Position numbers and translations under genes: made by a program
Shown here: one piece after another, positions 57,819 through 64,000 of the stretch
Layout of the letters: every line of letters begins with the position of its first letter
Position numbering within the stretch: the first letter of the stretch is position 1
Assembly: GCA_947652605.1 (NCBI GenBank)
Contig: OX393580.1
Span: forward strand, 19,674,159-19,738,158
Source of the DNA: Elmis aenea
Lineage: Eukaryota > Arthropoda > Insecta > Coleoptera > Elmidae
Direction of reading: 5' to 3'
DNA: 64,000 bases
Notes under the pieces: generated by a model
What the model was told of the DNA's origin: nothing
What the model saw: the letters and a program-made list of their open reading frames with translations, nothing else
The model's database searches: none

Positions 57819-60800
57819 AATATGAGTATTGGTAACTTAAGATTTTTATATTATATAATTTGTTTGTATGCATCACAAATGCGACTGACCCCTTAATATT
57901 TTTACTCTTAGAGGAAACCTTTAATTAAATTAAATTAATGTGAATGAGTTGTGATTTAGTTAAGGTATTTTGATTGTCGTTGGGTTAAAACTGCGGTGCA
58001 CGAATTTTCTTTCTTTCTTTCGACGACTGTGAAATTCTTTGTGGGATCCGTAGTTTGCGCACCGCTGATTTGAAATATGAATTTATTATGTTAATGATAA
58101 ATGAATCCAGTACGGAGTTTATTTGTTAAGATATTGACTGTTGTTTATGCAAATTTTATTAAAAAGTCTAAAAGCCAGTTGTTAAATAAACAGTAAATGT
58201 TGATATTAATCCTGGGAATACTTAACCGCTTAAACAAACACATTTAACGGACTTGTGATTGTTTTTAACAGTTGATACATTAAAAATTAACAAAAGAACA
58301 TCTAGATCAGTTTAGTAAACTGTTTACTCTAAGGACTCCTTCCAAAACCTTGCAGAGGACCCCAATGAATATTTTGTAGATAATATTTTAGCATGGCAAG
58401 TAGATTTTTATGATTTTCAAACATTATAAAAAGGCTCGGGGCCCCCCAAGGGGTCTGCGAACCACACTTTGAGAAACACTGATCTAGATCATGAACTGTA
58501 CATTCAACAATGAAAATTGTTGCTGTCGAAAGTTATTTAAACTTTAGTTTTATCATTTATTTAATTAACGCTTACCTTTACTTCATAAATTCCTAATAGT
58601 GCTGCTTTACCTTTCATAATTCGGCAGCAAAACTTGACCCGTGATCTAAAAAATTCAACCAAAACTTTTTTTTTACAATATTAGTTTTTGTTTGTTTTAA
58701 TAAATGGTTAATTGTTTGTATTAACTTTTTAGTGGTAAGAAACTATTCTTTATTTTTCGTTTTATACACAGGGTGCCCCAAATCTTTTGGCCCACTCTTG
58801 CTTATCAAAGGTGTCAGTTAAGTTAGACGAAGGGTGCAGAATTTTATGCTCATTATTTTTTTCGAAGCCCTCTTAGTTTAAAAGTTGTTCGAGAGAAACT
58901 AAGAGCTCGTTCTTTTTTTTTTGTGCAGCTAACTTTCAACTAACAAGACTGAAAAATTTGGTTTTAAATTAATAAGCATAAATTGCACAACTTTTAATTA
59001 ATTTAAAAGACTCTGAAGTTTATAAAAGTGGGATACATTTTGATATCCTGTGTGCGATGTGCATTTTATTTTGTGCTTTCATGAATATATTTATTAACTA
59101 TTGTTATCTAGGATTACTATCAATTATTTATGATATTCTAACTTTAACGTTTATAAAAAATGTGCTCTTAATTTATACAACTATTTGTAGTTTATTCTAA
59201 CGAGGTAATTTATTGTAATGTGTTACTAAGACATGTACCTTATTTATTGTTATTAAAAAGTTATATAAACAAATGTAAATTATATAAATAAAACAGGCTG
59301 CATTGCAGTGCAATGTAAATAACATATATTTTATTTTGAAATCAGATCATAATATATGACTCTACGACTAAAAATCTACTTTAAACACATAAACGAAGAG
59401 ACTTCATTCTTAATTACTAAAATATATATATTTTTTTGATGTTATAATTTTGGGAGTACGCACACATGACTAATATTAAAGAAATTTTAAAACTATTTCA
59501 AAAAATAAAGAATTTTTGAGATCGTATAATACACTTTAATGATGTGATAAGTCTTAATAATCTACAACTAAAACCATTAACTGAATTCTTAATACTATTT
59601 GTTCAGACACTGAGAACATACGACTAATAAAACGTAACTCTTTCACACTCGTCGTACTTTTAATATTTTAAATAATGCCTTTTCAAAGTGATCATTAAAA
59701 TAACAAGAAACCACTACTGAGAAAACAATCCTTTACCGTTGTTAATGATGTAAACGGCATGCATACAGGTAGTAAAAAAATTCTGCAACTTGATAACAAC
59801 TCAAAAATCGTTCATATACTTCAAAATTTTAAATAAACTGTCAATCAGTTTTTAAAAACTCATTTGCATTTTTGAAAATCTGGGCCTTTATTTCATATTT
59901 TTAGGGCCCATAACTTATTGTGTAACAACTGCTGTTGAGGAACATTTAAGTTAGATACTAAGCTAAAGAAACCCCTTCATTTTGTACTTCTGGGGTGCTT
60001 AAATTATTATTCGATGACTGCTGTTTTAAGAACATAGTTTTCCAAGATTTGGTACTGATTAAACTTACAAGAATATTCGGGCACAAATTAGGCTTGCTAG
60101 GATGAACAACGATATAAAAAAACTTTACTAGGACATTCTGGAGCACAATTATTCAAAAAATTCAGTAAATAACTGAAAACTTTTGAACAAATAAAACATA
60201 AATTGGTTTAACTGATAGCAGTGGAAACAAATAATATGCTAAACAGTTTTCCCAGGAGTCCCAACCGCTTAAGGATGATACATAAATGGCAAAACAAAGG
60301 TTTCAACAACAAAAGAACATTATTAATAGAAGCATTGTTCATGAAAATGCTTAAAACATAATTTACTTAGCTTGGTTGCATTTAAAAATAATTGTAAAAA
60401 CCATTGCTCGCATTTTTTTAAAAACAATGTAGATTTTAAGCATACATAATTACTGAAGAACTATTAAAATGACTTACTATTAACAAATTAATCTTGAAAA
60501 ACTTTTTACAGGAATTGTTGCGTGCTCCTTTAATTTTTCACGTAGACACACCAATACAAGCGACAGAACTTAAAATTAAATAAACAGGTACATTTTAGAC
60601 TGTTTTAATTACAAATATTGGCACCTGAAAGTGATGTACTGTCAATTATAGTCAGTTTGTCCTCATCAAGTTCCTCGTTACGATTTTTACTTTGCTTCGG
60701 CACTAACAATGCAATGTAAATATTATCGATGTTGATGAACGAGTTTAAAGTTATTATCTGTCCACCGGTGAGGGTAAATTAAATTAGTTCATTTAACTTA

Positions 60801-61871
60801 CTATTAAAAAAAAAACAACGCTATAATCTTAAACATACATTTAAATATTAAAACTATTTGTACTTTTGCTCTCACCAAAAGTCTTAAGACAAGTCGATTT
60901 TTCAGTGCCAGTATAATTACTTGGCAGTCCGCAAATTTGGGTTTATGAGTGGGGCGAATGACACTAACGGTCAGCCTTTAAGGTAGCAATTGTTTTGTCG
61001 TTAAAACATCGAAAACAAATGCAACCGGGCTTTATGACAGAAACAATTGAAGCATATGCAATGTTTAAACAAACGAAGGTCATTCGGTTTCCTCATCATT
61101 TCTCGTCCAAAAATACTGGTTAAAACGTGATGTACGTACACATGTTTAAAAACAAAGTACGAAAGAAAACGAACATTGTAACACTCGCAACTTTTCATGC
61201 AATTTTCATTTCAATCCATAAAGTTTTGATTTACAGTGTGTGAGGTCAAGATACATACAAAATTATGATATGCCCCGAATTTTTCATTTTTATATACGTC
61301 CAAAACATTTGGGACCTTATTCACAAAAAAAATTTATTAAAAATAAAAAAACTCGTGTCATATTCATAATCCTATTGACCTTTTACATACCAATTTTTCA
61401 AATTACTTGCATGCTATTCGATTGGGGGGTCATTAAAATGTATTTTAAAACAAATTTAATGCACAAATCGGGGACTAGAACAAGCCGCTTAGAATCGTAA
61501 CAAAGTGCAGCTTTCTTCGACGTTAAATAAAGACATTTACGATTAATTCCGTGACAACTATGTAATTTTCTGGAGCTAATATTGTAATAACTTAAAAAAA
61601 AATATTGGTAAACAGGCCGAAATCATCTCTGTAAATATTGATATCTGATAGAAAATTACATTGTGGAGCTTACGACATACCAATAAAATAAAAACATCAA
61701 CCCAATGGACATAAAACTTTAGAAAAAATATGTTAGTAACATTAACGACTTATGGAGTTAAGAAAACATAAAAATAACGTTATATTTGATGATGGTAGGT
61801 CGTAACTGCTTGATTAACACATAATTACAATACATTTATTGTGTTACGGAACCATGTAACGTCAAAATAAA
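57819..61871. other. Intergenic DNA between CYLD and Maf1
   Basis: Four kilobases, mostly AT-rich. It includes a hAT MITE (58308-58481) and a solo tacacagggtgcccc transposon end near 58769. The part nearest 61872 must be Maf1 3' UTR on the minus strand, but its end is not clear. A short minus-strand frame at about 60615-60790 has coding-like base use and no family likeness. Confidence 0.45.
58308..58481. mobile_element. hAT MITE of the same family as 47690-47895
   Basis: atctagat is exactly duplicated at 58300-58307 and 58482-58489. The right end ACTTTGAGAAACACTG matches the family terminus; the left end begins CAGTTTAGTAAACTG and is diverged. The inner words gaggaccccaatgaat and ggggtctgcgaacc match the other copy in inverse orientation. 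Confidence 0.85.
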
Positions 61872-62896
61872 TTAATCAAAGTCGTCTTCATCCATAGTGA
61901 AGTCGCTTCCGACACCCGAATCAGCAGCATAAAGCGGACTGCAATACAAAGGATGTATAAACAACAAGAAATCATTACTTAAAGTTAAAAAAAGCCAAAG
62001 TATTTAAAAACAAAACTGCTGTTATTTTCGACTCTTAAATATCGAAAACAGTTCTGTCCTTGTCGTTTCCTAGACCTAAATACTCCATTAAAGTAATCTA
62101 AAATTAAACATGACCTATTACAAAATTTTCTGTGATGTGCAGGAGACTTCAGCTTGCAAACTGTCAAGCAGTTACCAGCTAATAAAAAGCAGTTTTTTTG
62201 TGAGATTAATTTGCATATTTTAAACAGTTCACCTTGAAGTCAAGATTATGTAATATCCCAAAGTAATTGATCTGAACAGATTAATAAAACATATACACAG
62301 TGTGGTCCAATGCTCCATATTTTTAAACTTTTTGTTTGAATGGTACTGAGTAGCAAAAAAGTATCAACAAAAATAAATTTTGCAAGCTCTCCATGTTGCT
62401 CAATTCTATACAACAACAAAAAAGTCGTTACAGAAGCATTTTTACCACTGCAAAGTACAATTAATTTTTTTTTAAATATACTGAGCATTGGAACACACCC
62501 AGTACACAAAAATTTAGAAAAAGACCCACAAATAAAAATGGCACATAAAAAAAATCCACACAACTGTAAAACGATTAACAGTACATGCAGCTCCCCTAAT
62601 TAATTTTTTTTGACTTACTTAATGGCCCGGCAAGTGAAGAAAACGATCCTCTTCAGCTTTTTGTTGTACAAGAAATAATTGAAACTCCAAAGACACCCGT
62701 CTTCGCCGAATGGATCGGACCCAAGATCCGGATTGTACGAGTATATGTCGCATTCTTCCATGTAAATTTCGTCTGCTATCGCGTCCCATAACTGTTGACG
62801 TAGCGATCGGTAATATTCTCCAGCAGTCGCGCTCAAATTTGTATCGATTGCGTTCATGACCCATTGTAAAGAGGGCTCTTTGCTGAATTCATGACT
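61872..62896 (-). CDS. Maf1: Maf1, repressor of RNA polymerase III (C-terminal part)
   Basis: Two minus-strand exons are visible: 62896-62619 (phase 0 in, phase 2 out, GTAAGT donor) and 61938-61872 with the stop. Maf1 is the TOR- and stress-responsive repressor that binds RNA polymerase III and blocks tRNA and 5S synthesis. The larger exon has [58 protein letters not shown] and [14 protein letters not shown], the conserved C-terminal globular core. The last exon adds an acidic tail ending MDEDDFD, as in other animal Maf1 proteins. The N-terminal exons must lie beyond the right edge, more than 1.1 kb upstream. Confidence 0.95.
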
Positions 62897-64000
62897 CTAA
62901 AACAAAAGAAAGAAAAATTAACATCAGCACAACTACAATTCGATTGTTTCATTGAGTGTTTAAAAACAAAAAAAGAAATAATTGTCTATTTATCTCATAA
63001 CGTAAAAATAAACTTAATTGCTAAAGTATGTTCTACAACAAAATTATGTTTTTATATCATAACTACTACAAGGCTATTTTGCAATCAACAAGTACTACGA
63101 TAATAAAAAGTTTCTCGCAAAACAGTTGAATTATTTAGTAGGCTGGGGGGAGTTCTTAGTGTGACACCCTATATAAAAGGCTTCAAACAAACAAAAAAAT
63201 AATACTACTTAGTTAGATTAGTTACCAATTCTTTAACTTTCCATGAAATTCATCTCAATTTTTTCTTTAATAATTTGATTACCACACAATTAATTTTTAA
63301 AATATTATTCCAACATACCACAGGATTAAGATAAAAAATCTCTTTATTTCAGTTATCTGCACATTTTAAAGTAAGGTCAACACTCTTAAAAACAATAATA
63401 ATGGCATAAAATTAGCCCAAACAATAACACCCATAAATATTAACACCATACAAAAAAATTAGCTTGGCTAATACAATGCTCTGCATGTAACATTCATCCA
63501 CATTTACACAACTCTTATCGCTGTGCATTGTTTAAACGACCACAATTGCTTTTTAAATATGACCTGTTACATGTTTTATGATTAAAGTACATATTCATAT
63601 GTTGCTATGCTTCAATATATCCCCACAACAATTTTTTAATTGTGTTTATCACTTGATGCAATTATGGTTCAACTGTACATTTAAAATAAGTGATAATGAG
63701 TAAAATAGATTCAGGGCAGGCCAAGTTTCATTGGCGATAGCACAACAACAATATTTACACTGGATATGGTGTGTAATATAAATAATATTGTGGTAATCGC
63801 ATGCAGAAGATAAATATGTCAAACCGTGTTATGAATTAAGTATCAAAAAAATTGTGTATTTACTGAGTACTTAAAAAAAACACGCCTATAATAAACAAAA
63901 TTATCCTGAGTGATTTAACAGGAAAGCTTTTGCATAATCTCTGTTATCTTTCTAAGTATGAAATCATTCACTTGGGTTTAATCTAGGGATAACAATTAAT
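62897..64000. other. Maf1 intron running off the window
   Basis: AT-rich, with no coding exon on either strand. Near 63163 there is an acaccctata word like the right end of a TA-inserting element. Confidence 0.5.

Noticed and set aside
60615..60790. Minus-strand frame of about 57 codons with coding-like composition (LTGGQIITLNSF…)
   Set aside because: No recognised family, no good acceptor and a stop just upstream; it is most likely within the Maf1 3' UTR or intergenic DNA. Conservation in a related genome would reverse this.

Overview
This is a 64 kb piece of an AT-rich animal nuclear genome. An RR-2 type chitin-binding cuticle protein marks it as arthropod, almost certainly insect. The compact, intron-containing genes and the many hAT-like, piggyBac-like and long-inverted-repeat elements would suit a beetle, but that order-level guess is weak. 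All exon boundaries were read by eye from GT/AG sites, reading frame and family knowledge. No transcript or database search was available.

Layout. Positions 1-13000 are gene-poor and repeat-rich. Their one gene is a three-exon RR-2 cuticle protein on the minus strand (3557-10063), whose signal-peptide exon lies 4.9 kb from the rest. From 13 kb to 46 kb the window is gene-dense: heparan sulfate N-deacetylase/N-sulfotransferase (sulfateless, +), a C1orf198/DUF4706 homologue (-), STEEP1 (+), Atg9 (-), a GRASP55/65 Golgi stacking protein (+), a divergent cGMP-dependent protein kinase (+), ribosomal protein L13A (+), the KEOPS subunit Pcc1/LAGE3 (+), PIG-P (+) and phosphorylase kinase beta subunit (+, 15 exons). 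After a 3.5 kb repeat-rich gap comes the deubiquitinase CYLD (+, 49192-57818), with transposons in two introns. The window ends inside the RNA polymerase III repressor Maf1 (-).

Arrangements. C1orf198 and STEEP1 are head-to-head with 208 bp between start codons. STEEP1 and Atg9 are tail-to-tail. Atg9 and GRASP are divergent about 1.1 kb apart. Pcc1 and PIG-P lie 9 nt apart in the same reading frame and look like a dicistronic unit. Several genes act on the secretory and autophagy membranes (sulfateless, STEEP1, Atg9, GRASP, PIG-P), but nothing shows common regulation beyond shared promoter regions.

Most striking features. (1) Intron 12 of the phosphorylase kinase beta gene is almost entirely a 25-bp minisatellite of about 41 units. 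Each unit copies the branch-point-like site, the 3' splice site and the first bases of the next exon. (2) Pcc1 and PIG-P are in frame and separated by one stop codon. (3) A 15-nt candidate microexon lies in the same kinase gene. (4) Transposons lie against or make splice sites in sulfateless and CYLD, and several are nested. I found no CRISPR array, operon-type defence system, tRNA or rRNA.
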